A stretch of 64,000 nt of DNA, from the NCBI GenBank assembly GCA_033030425.1, contig JAUFSD010000013.1, positions 496,001 to 560,000 of the forward strand, written 5' to 3'. The notes under the pieces were generated by a model, which did not search any database, was not told where the DNA came from, and was given only the letters and a program-made list of their open reading frames with translations. The position numbers were made by a program, and so were the translations under genes. Source of the DNA: Verpa conica (Eukaryota > Ascomycota > Pezizomycetes > Pezizales > Morchellaceae). Shown one piece after another: positions 11,146 to 23,138 of this stretch (position 1 is the first letter of the stretch; every line of letters starts with the position of its first letter).

Positions 11146-14100
11146 ATGCGAGTATTTGGGACAGTTCTTACAACATTAGATTTAGTCCCTACTCGCGAAT
11201 CGTCATGAGAAGATTGGATTATTCCCGAGCCTAGTCCCAATTGGCCGGTTCGACCGATAGCGAATGTTGTTTGGTAGACTCAGGTATTACCTATGTATTT
11301 GTAACTATCGGGGGGAGTTTTATTATTAGGGGATCTTTTTTTTTATTGTGAATACTAGACTGCGGGTCTCTCTCAATGGAGCCAGTATGCCATAGCTATT
11401 GTTTCAAGGCATTTTTCGAGGCTCTCCGAAAGCTTATCTCGGACTTACCGTATGCGGCGCCCCTTATTCATATCTGAATATTAGAGAACATGCCACAACG
11501 GTGACAAGTCCTTGGTTGATAGTTCCCCTGCGTGACACATGTAATTATCTCCCTAGATAACTCTTGAAATTTGTCGTGGGACCATTGCCGTGTGCCACAT
11601 CAAGGTTGTATAATTCACCGGGGCCTATATCAACGACCATTAAATAGCCAGGTTATACCAGACTTGTGGGTAAATATCACTAATCCATGAGGGATGGTAC
11701 TGTATACCCGTTTCGGTTAGGCCTGTTTGAGAAGCGCGGATAGCGACGAGATTCAATTTACCTTGATAGCCGTGTTGAAAGTGACTGACTACCGCTACCA
11801 ATACTCCCTTTGAGAGCCCGGTGTGATAACTGCCCTGTTCAAGGAGATATCGGTCAAGTCGGGGTTAATTGTGCTGTATAAGCTAAACGATTAACCCTGT
11901 ATCAATCTTAACAACGCAGATCCTACGAGTGAAACTTCACTATTAGTTCCTTGAATGGCCTGCAGAAGATATTGCTTTGCCGAGTGATAAGGCGTGAATT
12001 GACTCGCCGCACGTGGCAGCAGAAATATGCATTTCCATACTTCTATTTTTGAGTTGTCTTGTCTAGATGCACCGGTAGGTTCCTTTATCTATTGGTAAAT
12101 TTAATTAGCACTCAGTGTTCGAGCTCTTGTCTGCCTGAGTGCCATAACCACTGTTCCGCCTGTTCGATGCGCCCCCCCCAATCTTCCTGCTTCTCCACCC
12201 AATAATATCTCGTCTCCGCATTTCACAACGTACCCAGAAAGCCTTCAAGATCCCCGGTACGGACCAGATGTACATTTAAAAATCTTATTCAAAAAAGCCA
12301 CGGTTCTCACTCCCACAAGCCACTCTCAAGAGTTTGGCTAATAGCATAGCCCTGGGCCATGCGAGTGATACGTTATGACCTATAGCTGCAGCTAAATGGA
12401 GACTTTTCTCCCATAGCTCCAAATCAACTTTGCGTAAGCTTAATGCTATAGGTGATGTTCTAAGCCGAATATAGCGCGTAGCCCGAGTATTCCAGCGTCT
12501 GGGCGTCGAGCGCGTATGTGTCACACGAGAGAGACGTGGTTAAACTTGCTATTCGTACATATGATACACGTATACAGGCTTTTTCTTTTCTTCCTCCAAT
12601 TAGTTAGTCCCAGGCGGTTTGTAGATCAGAAGATCAGACCACGCAAAATTTTTTTTAACCCCTCCGCGCGGAGTAGAGGGGGGGGGAATAAAAAATCAAA
12701 GTCTCGCATGAGTTACCACGTTTTAGGTCTCTGAGAAGGAGATACCTTGTAAATCATAATAAATCACTCGATGCCAACGATGATCATTCCGCCTAAACGG
12801 AAAAAGCCGATATTCCCCAGAACACCTCGACCAGAACTTAATTTCAGCCCCATTTTTATTAACTCGGTCAAGATTCAATTGGGAAATTATAGTGATAAGC
12901 CTGGTTTACGTCTTCTCTCCCCTCCTCTTTCACTGGCATATCCTACAGTATCACCTTCCGTATTTAGGATATTTATAACCAGCTTATACGTTCTGTGCAG
13001 CAAAGGGATCGGAAATATATCTGGAACTAGAAGATTACAATTAGTTATTGAGATCTAGAGGCACAATCGCCGTAAATCAATCTATCTCTCCGCATGAAGG
13101 GGGGGGGAGCACCCTGGCCGCATATGACCTACTGAATCATTGTTAACCCAGAGATCCAACGTATAACCCCATCTTGGCAAGACATGATCTCATAACTGCT
13201 AGGGTCCCCTTGAACGGGCTTTCCTCCACATCGCTAGGATTACTTAAACCTTCCGAAGAGCACCCGAAAAGCCTCCGAAAAGTCACTGAAATGAACGGCA
13301 CAGCATAATGATCACCAGTACAGCTAGGAGCAGCTGCATACTATATTTGATAATAATCAAAAAAGATTCTGCAGTCCTAACTAGCTATTTGACCTTTTTC
13401 CTTTTATCTTAAATGTTCATGTCTTACCGCTCGGTAGTGTTTTATTGTATGCGGGTAAGAATTTATGCAGACTTTTTGGACCGTAACGTATTTTGTGGAG
13501 CCTCTCGTTTGTTAGGGTATCCTGGTTCGCTAAGTAGTGATTAGTATACTCTGGACTGCAGATAATATTATATCCAGTACTATTCTATGACACTTTATTA
13601 TGAGCTCTCTAATCTCCTAGTTTCAAGGCGGCATTGATAAACCCTATCGGAATAACTCATTTCCTAGTTTATTATAGCTAAGAAACATACATGCATTGGC
13701 TTTCCTTTTTAAAAAGAAAACACCTTGATGGCATCGGCGCCTATCTATGTAGCATACACACGAAATACAAGCCTTAGTCCACTACTCACCGTAGCTCCAA
13801 AAAGTTGCTTATTTACAACCCTTGCAGTGCTAGACACTTCATCACTATTTGGAGAGTATCCTCAAAGGCGCCACCTACGGTGTAATATAGTATTCTCAGC
13901 TGACATACATCAATTATTGAATGCAATAAAAGTCTAATCTTTCCATTCCTACACAATTAGAGTTCTTAGGTTGTGGTAAACTCAAGCCAGTAGTAAACGT
14001 GAGAGAAGTGAATCACGGCAATTATATATGTATGTGGTTCCAGGGTTGTGGAAGGTAAGGACTAAATGGAGAATCATGTGGAATTCTAAAGGTGGGTTTT

Positions 14101-16049
14101 TACAGCCCTATCGTAAGGCGTGGCTATAGGTACATCTTTGTTAGAGAAGAAAAATTTCTTGGCTTTAAACTAGCCATCAAAAAACTACTGGAGGAAAATT
14201 ATTTTCCTTAGAGCTGGTTATGAACTAGTACAGAAGAAAGAGGAGGGGGCAGTACGGCTCTAACCTTTTTTTTTTGAACCTATAGGCAATCTCTTATCTA
14301 TAGCTCTAAAATTCTCTCCTCTCAGTGACTGGCAAAAGCGATGGGATCTTTGTTGATTTCATATATTGGCGTTTTGCTGCCATCGCCCCCCTGAAGCACG
14401 AGCAGAGGTTCGAACGGGCAACCATCCTCCTAAGATCAGGTCCGCCGCCGAAAGATAGCCGGCACCCAGACCATTGAGCTATGGGCGCAAGCTATGACCT
14501 TAGGTATAAACGAGCATCTATGAAGAGCCGACACATTATCAGCCCCCTACGTTTCCTACCTCGAAACACCTGTAGATGCTCGTCTCAAGAAATAAGTGCT
14601 CTAAGTGCATATTTTATGACCGCAAATAACTAAAATAGCCACTCTTAAACCTCTATATTCTATTATATTCTTAAAATGTTTACCTTTAATGAACTTGCTA
14701 TTATTATCTGCATGCACAAAATCCAAGTGACAGCTCTCATGCTCCACTCGAGATATTTACTAGAAAACTGGCTCTATTAAGAATTATTTCTACAGAACTC
14801 GCCTAATAAATAGACAATTTCTACAAAATGACTACCTTTCTCACACCTACATTACACCCAATTAATACATTTTTCTTATTTTGAAAAGACTTATACCAAT
14901 ATACCATATTGACTCGAAAAATCAGTTCCTGAGTCAGATATGATAACCCATTACTAAACCACCTGAAACGGTTTTAAGACCTAGGCACTGTTAAACTTTC
15001 TTTTGCTACTCTCTTGGGTTGAGAACTGTCCTGAGAGTGCCACTTCACCTGGTACGAAAATAACAACCCCCGAAGACTTACACCTACCATCACTTCCTTT
15101 GTTATTGGGGAATCAGAAACATCCAATCAATCAAACCAGTACGGTACTTTAACTCTCCACACCCCTTAAAAAAGATATCACAGCCACAAAAAGCGCCTAG
15201 GAACAGCATATCTACAACACCCTCTTCCAGAACTGATGCCACTCAACATGCGACACACATTCCAACCAGTCCCGCTCCTACCACCACCTGCCCAATCGAC
15301 TAACCCGAAACAACCCCGCATAATATACCATCTATAGAAGCAGTGAGCACGGTAGAACTATGGATGAGTGAGACATTCTGGCGTTAAATACTATGCATTA
15401 AAAAAAGGCAAATAACATACAAGAAAGCTTATTACTAGCATGCATTGGTTCATGCACTGCTTTTATGAAACAGTCCCCCCGCCCTCTTTTCTGCAAAGAC
15501 AATATCGGTCCCACTAAGCCCTTTTTAATTTAGATCTACTCCACAAGCTCACCGAATTCCTCAATCTTTATACGTGTGGGGTGTACTTAAAATATAAATA
15601 AAAAGCTTGCTCGTAGCTTCACTTTTATTGGCAAAAAGTCAAAATTTGTGACCGAATAGCCGGTAAGGTAGGTATCCTGATATGGTAAAAAGCCTTCCCA
15701 AGCTCAATTGCATATGCAGCTTCAGCCTTACAAACTATGCGCTGCATACTACATGTAGTTGGCCCTACTTGGTGGCTCTTGTAACCCAAAGTCGCAATTA
15801 CTACATCCAGAATTCAACTGCCGCCAGATTAGTATTCAAATAATTTGTCTAAGCCCCCAAATAGTAGTTATAACAAGAGAAGAAAATAATTATTGTCACG
15901 CCATGTCACGCAAGAAATAGGCATCGTCACGGGTCATTTATTCGTTACAACCCAATAAAGCATAACAAAAATCAGGTAGTACAAGATAAAGAAAGCTACG
16001 CCCCGCTCTCATAAACCCGCACCTACATAGCAGTACCAGTGAAGATACA
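11146..16049. other. AT-rich gene-free spacer with decayed sequence
   Basis: Nearly 5 kb with stops in every frame. The longest frames are 12285-12524 (-), which has a helical LWEKSLHLAAAIGHN stretch resembling no named domain, and 12771-13058 (+). Neither could be joined to neighbouring exons. Apart from a tRNA-like relic at 14396-14488, nothing recognisable is present. It probably represents old transposon sequence degraded beyond recognition. Confidence 0.4.
14396..14488 (-). pseudogene. tRNA-like relic with A- and B-box motifs
   Basis: On the minus strand it starts GCGCCCATAGCTCAATGG, like the acceptor stem and A box of an arginine-type tRNA. It ends with GTTCGAACC, a B box. The first four acceptor pairs form, but the T stem does not pair, and the 93-nt length would need an intron of about 20 nt. 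It is either a decayed tRNA gene or the tRNA-derived head of a SINE. Confidence 0.4.
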
Positions 16050-17170
16050 CTACTTTAAACCCTCATTGAAAAGTTCTTCAATCTTTTCCCCAATCCACTT
16101 GATATCCTCAGCGCTTCCTCCCGGCCCACCAGCCCAATGCCCATATACACCCGGAATAGGGATGCTTTTACCCTTTGGCATAAAGTTTGCCTCCACATCG
16201 GCATCCCAGGGGTGGAAGTAGAGATCCATTTCCCCAGGGAGATATAAAGTTTGAATCTTGTAGCCTTTGAGGACATCAAGAAGATTAAGTTGATGGCAAG
16301 AAGCAATGTTTCCAGTCTGCCATGTTTGCACCATGCCTTTTTAACACCTCTATTAGTAATAGAAAAATAATAGAGAGGAGAGGTAATACAAAGTAAATCC
16401 TCCACATTTTTACTCAATGCCCACTTCTCCCAAAACCTGACGAACCAATCCTCCAGATCCTCGTAGCCAAGATCTTTAAATCGTTCTTCGCGATAAAATG
16501 CCTGACTGAATCCCCATCCTGCATAGACTCTCCCCATAGCCCCCAGGGTTGCCCTACTCCTTTGGCCGTCTACAGCTATCTCCTCTCTCGTGCCTACACC
16601 TTTACTCATGGCCCCTGCAGCACCGGCCAACAGAGTCGATTTCACACCTTCAAGAAACACTGCGTTATGGACTGAGCACCTAGCGGTTGCACAGATAGCC
16701 ACTATGCCCGGAGAGTCCTGGCTGAAGGATTCTGGATATTGAGAGCCCCATTGTAGGGCTGTCATACCACCCATAGACCATCCAACGGCCGCATAAATTT
16801 TTTTAATTCCAAGATAATCAAGGAGCATCTTCTGGGCAGCCACATTATCGGTTACAGTGACTGCAGGAAAAGGACGCTGGGATGAATTGGATGGAGATGT
16901 GGATTGACCATTTCCGAAGAGGGCAGGGATGAGGATACGATAGTTCTCAATTGAGAGAGCTGGTCCAGCAACTTCTGAGGACTCGAGAAGGTAGAAGTTA
17001 TGGGAGATTAGTCCTGAGAACCAAGTTGGGTAGAGGATGACTGGGGCCGAAGGAGGACCGAGGAGCTTATAAGCTATCGTAGCAGAGATAAGAGTACCCC
17101 CAGACAAAAGGGGGAGGTCTCCGAGAAAGAGAGTAGAAAATGTCGAGTCGAGCTCGCCGGAGTCAGTCAT
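16050..17170 (-). CDS. Homoserine acetyltransferase-family alpha/beta hydrolase
   Basis: Two exons, 17170-16390 and 16336-16050, give 355 residues. The 53-bp intron runs GTATTA to AAAAAG with a TACTAAT branch point. The start at MTDSGEL was chosen because family members begin near there; an in-frame ATG at 17266 would add 32 residues. The nucleophile elbow is GWSMGGMTALQWG with Ser132. Asp298 in LPGEMDLYF and His327 in GHWAGGPG complete the triad. The WSMGG elbow and C-terminal GHWAGGPG are typical of fungal homoserine O-acetyltransferase-like proteins. The length is shorter than true MET2 enzymes, so the acyl acceptor is uncertain. Unspliced, the long frame reads through the intron into a wrong C-terminus. 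It lies head-to-tail with NAA30, about 340 bp downstream of the NAA30 stop. Confidence 0.85.
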
Positions 17171-17509
17171 GGTGATGTTGATGAGGAGTCGTGGACAAAG
17201 GTTAGCGATGTGGGGCAGAGCTCTAGATATAGGTAATAGTGAGCTAAGCTCTGAGACATACAGCACAGAGCTGCCAAGACTCGCCTATCGTACCATCTTA
17301 AAGTCTCAATTATCAATCATCAAGTCTCAATTCTCAATTCTAAATTCAATGCAGCTATGGGTCATGCATGTAGCTACATTTACTGCTCTTCTTGCCGTCA
17401 AACCAATCAATTGGCCGCCACCCCACTTCAATAATCCTAGCTATACCTCGGTAATCAACCCTTCTCTCTTATCTACTGTAGTTGGAACAGACCCAGGGAC
17501 TGGCTCCAG
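17171..17509 (-). promoter_or_regulatory. Spacer between NAA30 and the hydrolase
   Basis: This 339-bp spacer would hold the NAA30 terminator and the hydrolase promoter. TCTCAATTATCAATC-like direct duplications (CAAGTCTCAATTCTCAATTC) occur near 17303-17345. No gene is seen. Confidence 0.35.
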
Positions 17510-18291
17510 TCAACTCGAAGCACGTATCTCTTCACGATAGTCTTCTCCCCAATTGCCAGAATTACTGTTATCGAGATATCCATACAGACCACATTCACAT
17601 GGCTCTGCTTCGTCGGCGGTACTACAATCCGGGTAGTATACTTTCGGCAATGGTCTAAGAAGTAATACCATTCGAAAACACGAGTTACCATCAGAGAACT
17701 TATTATGCAAGTGCTTAGTACGTATGAAGCCGAGACGTTCATAGAGCTTAATCGCGGTGGTATTTTTTGACTCTGTCTCTATGGCTATCTGCACGGTTAT
17801 CAGCCAGGTAAGCTCTATAACTAGGAAATATGTACTTGCCTCGTCAGCCCCAGAAGAAATCATAGCATCAATGCCCATTTCTGCAATCTTGGCTCCTAAG
17901 TGGTATATCAGACTCGGCTCGGGAAAGTATGACATTCTAAATAGATACCTATCCCAAGCCCTCGATAGCCTTCTTTAACCGCTAGTAGCTCTAGCCCACC
18001 CCGCATCAAACCGTTATGATGCTTCATGAGGCACGAGAGTGCAACACCAACAATTTCCTCTCCATCCATAGCCTAAGAACCCATGAGCAAGTGCAGCACA
18101 CCATATGCAGGATAGGGACTTGTTACCATATAACATAGATCTCCCCAAGTGTATAGGAGATAGCGGTATAAACATAAGCCATAAGGAACAACAGGTAAAA
18201 CACTTGAGACTAGCACGCGGATTGCATTCAGATGAATCAGCTCTGGGGAGGGACCATAGCAGATGTATTTTATTCCAGTATTACTTTCCAT
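17510..18291 (-). CDS. naa30: NatC catalytic subunit, N-alpha-acetyltransferase 30 (Mak3)
   Basis: Four exons, 18291-18127, 18072-17949, 17895-17836 and 17784-17510, give 207 residues. The three introns are 54, 53 and 51 bp, and phases agree. The GNAT fold matches NAA30 closely: LYRYLLYTWGDLCYM, GEEIVGVALSCLM, ELLAVKEGYRGLGIG (acetyl-CoA motif R92-x-x-G-x-G), GADEATIETESKNTTAIKLY and ERLGFIRTKHLHNKFSDGN. In yeast and humans NatC acetylates nascent chains starting Met-Leu/Ile/Phe/Trp on the ribosome. The C-terminal 45 residues are an acidic, Gly/Asn-rich tail beyond the domain. The gene is scattered over three reading frames, so it is easily missed without splicing. It lies 350 bp downstream of the DBP4 stop, same strand. 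Confidence 0.92.
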
Positions 18292-18641
18292 TTTAGGGAA
18301 ATTTCTGTGTGAGTGATAACAGAACTTAGGGTGTCTCTAAGGGACTTGGTCTTTTTTAGTTGTAGGTATACTAATCACGGTATGTCACTCGGTCTGATGC
18401 TACTGTGGCCAGTTTTATACACGCAACCCCTTGGAAATAGCACTACCGTATTAAAACACACTGAATCCAGCGCTTTTACCCTCAAGCCTATTCTATCTAT
18501 TTCCTCAAGAGCAGAGTTATTGGGTAAAGAAATTGATACCCCTTTTTCTGAATGCGATGCGTGATATTTGGTGATTTTAATCACAAAGTGAATTATTTTA
18601 CAAGTATAGATACATAAAATTAATTTCGCTTCAATTCGCAT
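18292..18641 (-). promoter_or_regulatory. Spacer between DBP4 and NAA30
   Basis: A 350-bp spacer with no coding sequence recognised. It should contain the DBP4 polyadenylation region and the NAA30 promoter. AT-rich, with TTTTAATCACAAAG-like tracts near 18575. Confidence 0.35.
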
Positions 18642-21206
18642 TCAGCCCAGCAAACCACTAGCAAGCATCTCCAAATCCTCTAGAGTCTCCGGTTCATCCA
18701 CAGCCTCGATGACTCTACCTCTCGTCTTTTTGCTCTTCCTCTCCTTCCTCTCCTCCTCCGAATCATCCTCGAACCACTTCCTTTGTCTTTTTGCCTCCCT
18801 CTCATCTTCCTCCTCTTCCTCCTCTTCCTCACTATCTTCCAATGGCGGCGGTGCCTCATATGGCAAAAGCCTTGGTCCATCGCCATTTTCCTCATCTCCA
18901 CTCTCCTCCATCATTGCGGCTGCTTCCGCTTCCTCCCTCCTCTTCCTCTTTTCTTTCTTCTCCCTCCTCTTCTCCTTCGCAAGTCTCCGGTCTTCAACAT
19001 CAGCCTCCTTAACACGTTTCCCTTCCTCTGCAACAAACTTGGCGCGCTGGTCCTCCGCGGTCCCGCCAGCGTGGAAGCTATCGAGATCCTGTAGCTCGTA
19101 GACAGCATGTGCGTTTCCAGAGTCATCGAAAACAAGTTTTGTCCCCTTTGGCTTCAGCTTCGCAATTTCCTTCTTTGAGGTCATCATTTTCTCGCGACGT
19201 TTCGATCCGAGGATTATTTCCTTCCCACCGAGTGTAATCTTTTTCAAGTGAGTGGCTTCATCACCCGATGATAGATCTGAGTCATAGCCGGTTCGCTTAA
19301 TGGTGAGAAAATCACCTTCATCTGAGGAGGCATCGGCCGTAGGGTCGTCGACAATGAGGTTTTTGTAGTGGTCTGCGAGAACGTTTTGGTTTTCTAGAGA
19401 AGGTAAGCCTGGTACTGGGTGTGAATAAGGGGGGGGCTTACGTCGCTCGACCATACGATCGTATTTAGTTCTGACATCCTTCTTTGCTTTCGGTTTCTTC
19501 TCCCCATCTTCCTCGTCTTCACTCTCGCCTTCCAATGCCTTTAGTCCACGAGGAGCATTTTTAAGCTCTTTGATCTTCGCAGCGTCTATATTCTTTAGCC
19601 CTCTAATTCTTGGCGCTCCAGGGAGCCCCAGTGACGCTGCATATTCTTCCAATGGGAGTTCTTCAAGCTTGAAGACCTCTCTATCTTTCTGAACAGATAC
19701 GCTGCGGCAGTAGCTCACAAATGCTTTTTGGCCCAGGTATTTTAGTTCTGGGTCTTTGAAGCAGAGACCTTGTAGTTGGTTTTGGATACTCTGCTTTTTT
19801 GATGCTTTGGGGTTGACTCTTGTGATTGGAACTTTCTTGGCTTCGAGCCGTGATACAGCTCCTTTTTCTTCGCTCGGGCAAAGGAATAGAACCGCCCGTC
19901 CGGTTTTTTCGAAGCGTGCTGTACGTCCGACACGGTGAATATAGGTCTCTGCATCCTCTGGGGCATCGATCTGTAGAACCCAATCCACAGCCGGAAAGTC
20001 TAACCCCCTCGCAACGACATCCGTAGAGAAAAGGCAGCTGTTTTTGGAGGCTGAAAACTTGGCTGTGACTTCTGCCCGGGCTGTTTGCTTCTGTTTCCCG
20101 TGGAGATGCAGTAGTGGGATACCAATATGTAGTTGTCGGAAAGTCTCATATACAAACCGAACCTGCTTACATGAGGTCATGAAGACGATGATCTTGGCTT
20201 GTAGATGGTTCCTCAGGAATGAAAAGAGGGTATCGAGTTTTTCCTGAAGTGGAACAACCATGTAGAACTGCTCCAACGTCACTGGTGTCGCTGCCGCTGC
20301 CGCTTCATGGACGGCAACATATTCTGCATCCTTTAAGCTCAGTCGTGCAAGATCCTTCACATTTTTTGTCTGCGTCGCAGAAAAAAGTAACGTCTGCCGA
20401 CTCTTTGGTAGGTTCTCAATAATTGCATCAACCGCAGCACGGAACCCCATATCAAGGATTCTATCAGCCTCGTCGAGAACAAGAAGCTGAATATTATCGA
20501 CATTGAGCCCGACAGTCTGGTCCATATGTTGAAGCATTCGTCCCGGTGTACACACAAGAATATTCATCCTATGGAGCGCCTCGCGCTCCTGCTTAAGCTT
20601 CTTACCACCAATTACCAGTCCAGCGGAGAACGAGTGTTCACCACCAATCTTACGGAGGACTTCGAATATCTGGATCGCAAGTTCGCGGGTGGGCGAGATG
20701 ATGAGTGCGCCGAGGCCATCGAGGGGTGTCCACTTTTTACGGTAGAGAATTTCGAGGACCTAGGGTATCCATAAGCATTGAGGGGGCCATAATGAGGGGA
20801 GAAGGGAGATAATGAGACGAACAGGAATTAAAAATGCCAAAGTTTTTCCACTACCAGTCTTTGCAGCACCGAGGACATCCTTACCCTTAAGTGCAAGTGG
20901 GATCGCCTTACGCTGGATATCTGTCAACGTCTTGAAATGCGCTTTATGTAACCCGCTCGCAGTCTGCTTCGTCAATGGGAGCTCTGTGAATTCTGTAGCT
21001 TGCAAATCCTATCCTCATTCATTCCATCAAAATTTAGCTTTCCCCTCCCTCCCCCGGATAAGATAATAAATTAAAGTAGAACATACGAATTCCGAAACTT
21101 TTTTCTCGAGAGCTAGTAGCTCTTCATCGTCGCGCTTGCGCTTCAGGCCTTTTATAGGCTTCTTAAATGGGCGGGTACCCTTTGAGGGGACTCGGACTGA
21201 TGGCAT
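18642..21206 (-). CDS. dbp4: ATP-dependent RNA helicase DBP4 (HCA4)
   Basis: Three exons, 21206-21087, 21008-20823 and 20759-18642, give 807 residues, the usual DBP4 size. Introns are 78 bp (GTATGT..GATAG) and 63 bp (GTTCGT..CCTAG). All DEAD-box motifs are seen: [15 protein letters not shown]-motif region, AKTGSGKT (89-96), PTREL (125-129), TPGRM, VLDEADR (DEAD 198-201), SAT (229-231), [20 protein letters not shown] and HRVGRTAR (377-384). The C-terminal 350 residues are charged, with acidic runs (EEEEEEEDE) and Lys/Arg-rich coiled-coil stretches, typical of the DBP4 tail. The protein acts in the nucleolus in 18S pre-rRNA processing and U14 snoRNA release (family knowledge). The N-terminus has a basic KRKRDDEE patch before the helicase core. 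Confidence 0.96.
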
Positions 21207-23103
21207 TTTTTACTCTGGTGTTTTTTTCTCTGGTAGCTGCTGGGGTAGAAAAATTTAGAGGTAGACTAGCGTGATCTGTGCTTCGGATGTTGCCGGAGGT
21301 TTGTTACCCGGCTTTGTGGTGTCGGCTTACCGCGTTTAATATTTTCGGGTTTGGTGCTCTGGGTATCGGGTCGGTGGGATCTAGCCGGGCATCACCTAGG
21401 CACATGTATATACTTATGTTTAGAAGGGATATACGTATTATAAAGGTATATTGCAACATCTCCCGTCAGATTCGGGGCGATAAACCTCCCCTAAATACAT
21501 CTTACGTCTTTCAAAGCTTAAGCCAATAAATACAGCCGAGGCGAACCTAGCTATAGGGGAAGAAAGGTCTCGAAACCTGCAATTCTACGTTTATAATATA
21601 CCAACGTAATAAGATTTCCCATTCATAACAACAAGAGTACATACTACAACACCGAACCACTCAATACTATAAAGACTATAGGGCAGTACTACCGCCCGCG
21701 CATTGACGGTAGGGACGGATGGTGGCGAGTGTGTTGACTACTTATGGACGTAACCGGTGATAACTTGAATTGTGTGGGATAGGTTGGTTGGCTGTGTTAA
21801 TGTCACGGGAGTGATAATCAACCCTATCTAGGTAGTTTCTTAAGAGGTTGTTATGGATGATCATGATGTGAAATAGTAAATTTATTGACAGTCCCATGAG
21901 GCGCACTGCTTACAACACTAAATATAACATAACCGTAGCGTTTTTATCGACTAGGAATTTCTTTTGGTCCCTTGGGTTAAACTAAATATTGTAACCATAT
22001 ATATCCACGAAACTAAATTTTCTCGAGTATGTCAGTTCCAACTACTAGCTAGATATCCAATTTTCCTAGAACTTCCCACTAGTACTTGCTTGATTTCACC
22101 TATGCAGAAAAACAGTTCTCAGAAATTCGTTCTTAAGATTCTTGTGACTAACGCAGCTGGCATAGTCGAAGTAATAAACTTGGGGGCCCTGAGATTGCTA
22201 GTTCCAAACGCCGTAGATCTCCCTTATCTTTCTTATCTGATCAATATCCTAATTGAGTCACTCGCCCACAGCCGTACAAAGTCATCAGTAAGAGCTATGC
22301 ATGCTAGGAATATCAGATAATACCAAGAAAGAGAGGATTGGAGGATTTCATTAGTTCTTTGGGGACTGGAGTCGGGCGAGATGTCCTCAGAGGGGAAGAT
22401 GGGGAGGGGAAAGAGGGGCATAATCATATTATACTATTCCACTTGATTCCTAGAAACCGCCCCTAGAGTAACGAATTCCGCGACACCACTTCAAAGAAAT
22501 ATTCCTCGTCTCCCTCCCCAGTGTTAGAAAACACCCTGCGTGTTGATGTATTTTAGTCCACCTAGAAACCCCACAAGAGTTAAAACCAGCGCTAAAGACC
22601 TCAATATCCACCCTAGATCCAAAGTGAGTAAAACCAGGCCTCTCCCTATACCCTTAGACCTCATGAGTAAGTTAGACCCATAGGTGAAAACTTCCCCCCC
22701 TATATTGGCCCATTAATGAAATCCATAGAGGTGGGAAGCTCCACCGCCACCGCCTCTTGATGAATAAATCTCCGCAAAATATCCCCCTCGATGATAGTTT
22801 GATATCAGTCCTCTTTCTTGTAAAAAAAAACTCTAGTTATGATAAACGTTAATCCATCAAAACCAAGTCCCTCCTCTGTTCCTAAAATCAACGAAAACTA
22901 TCACAAAACATTAAGAATAATAGTGCTAGTTCGTAGCTCTTGTCACAGCCATTCAGGTCACTCAGATATAGATAATAACCACAAACGGCAAACAAAGACA
23001 CCGGATAGCAGAAGGCCTTACACAAGGCGAGAAAAAGGCGAGAGAGTCCACGAATCAGGGGAAACAAACCCCGTCCTTCCGAATCCCCCGGACAAGGAGG
23101 GGT

Positions 23104-23138
<35 letters not shown>

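Noticed and set aside
18709..19101. 130-codon Ser/Phe/Leu-rich plus-strand frame
   Set aside because: Antisense of the acidic, Lys-rich DBP4 tail; composition fully explained by GAA/GAG and AAG codons read backwards.
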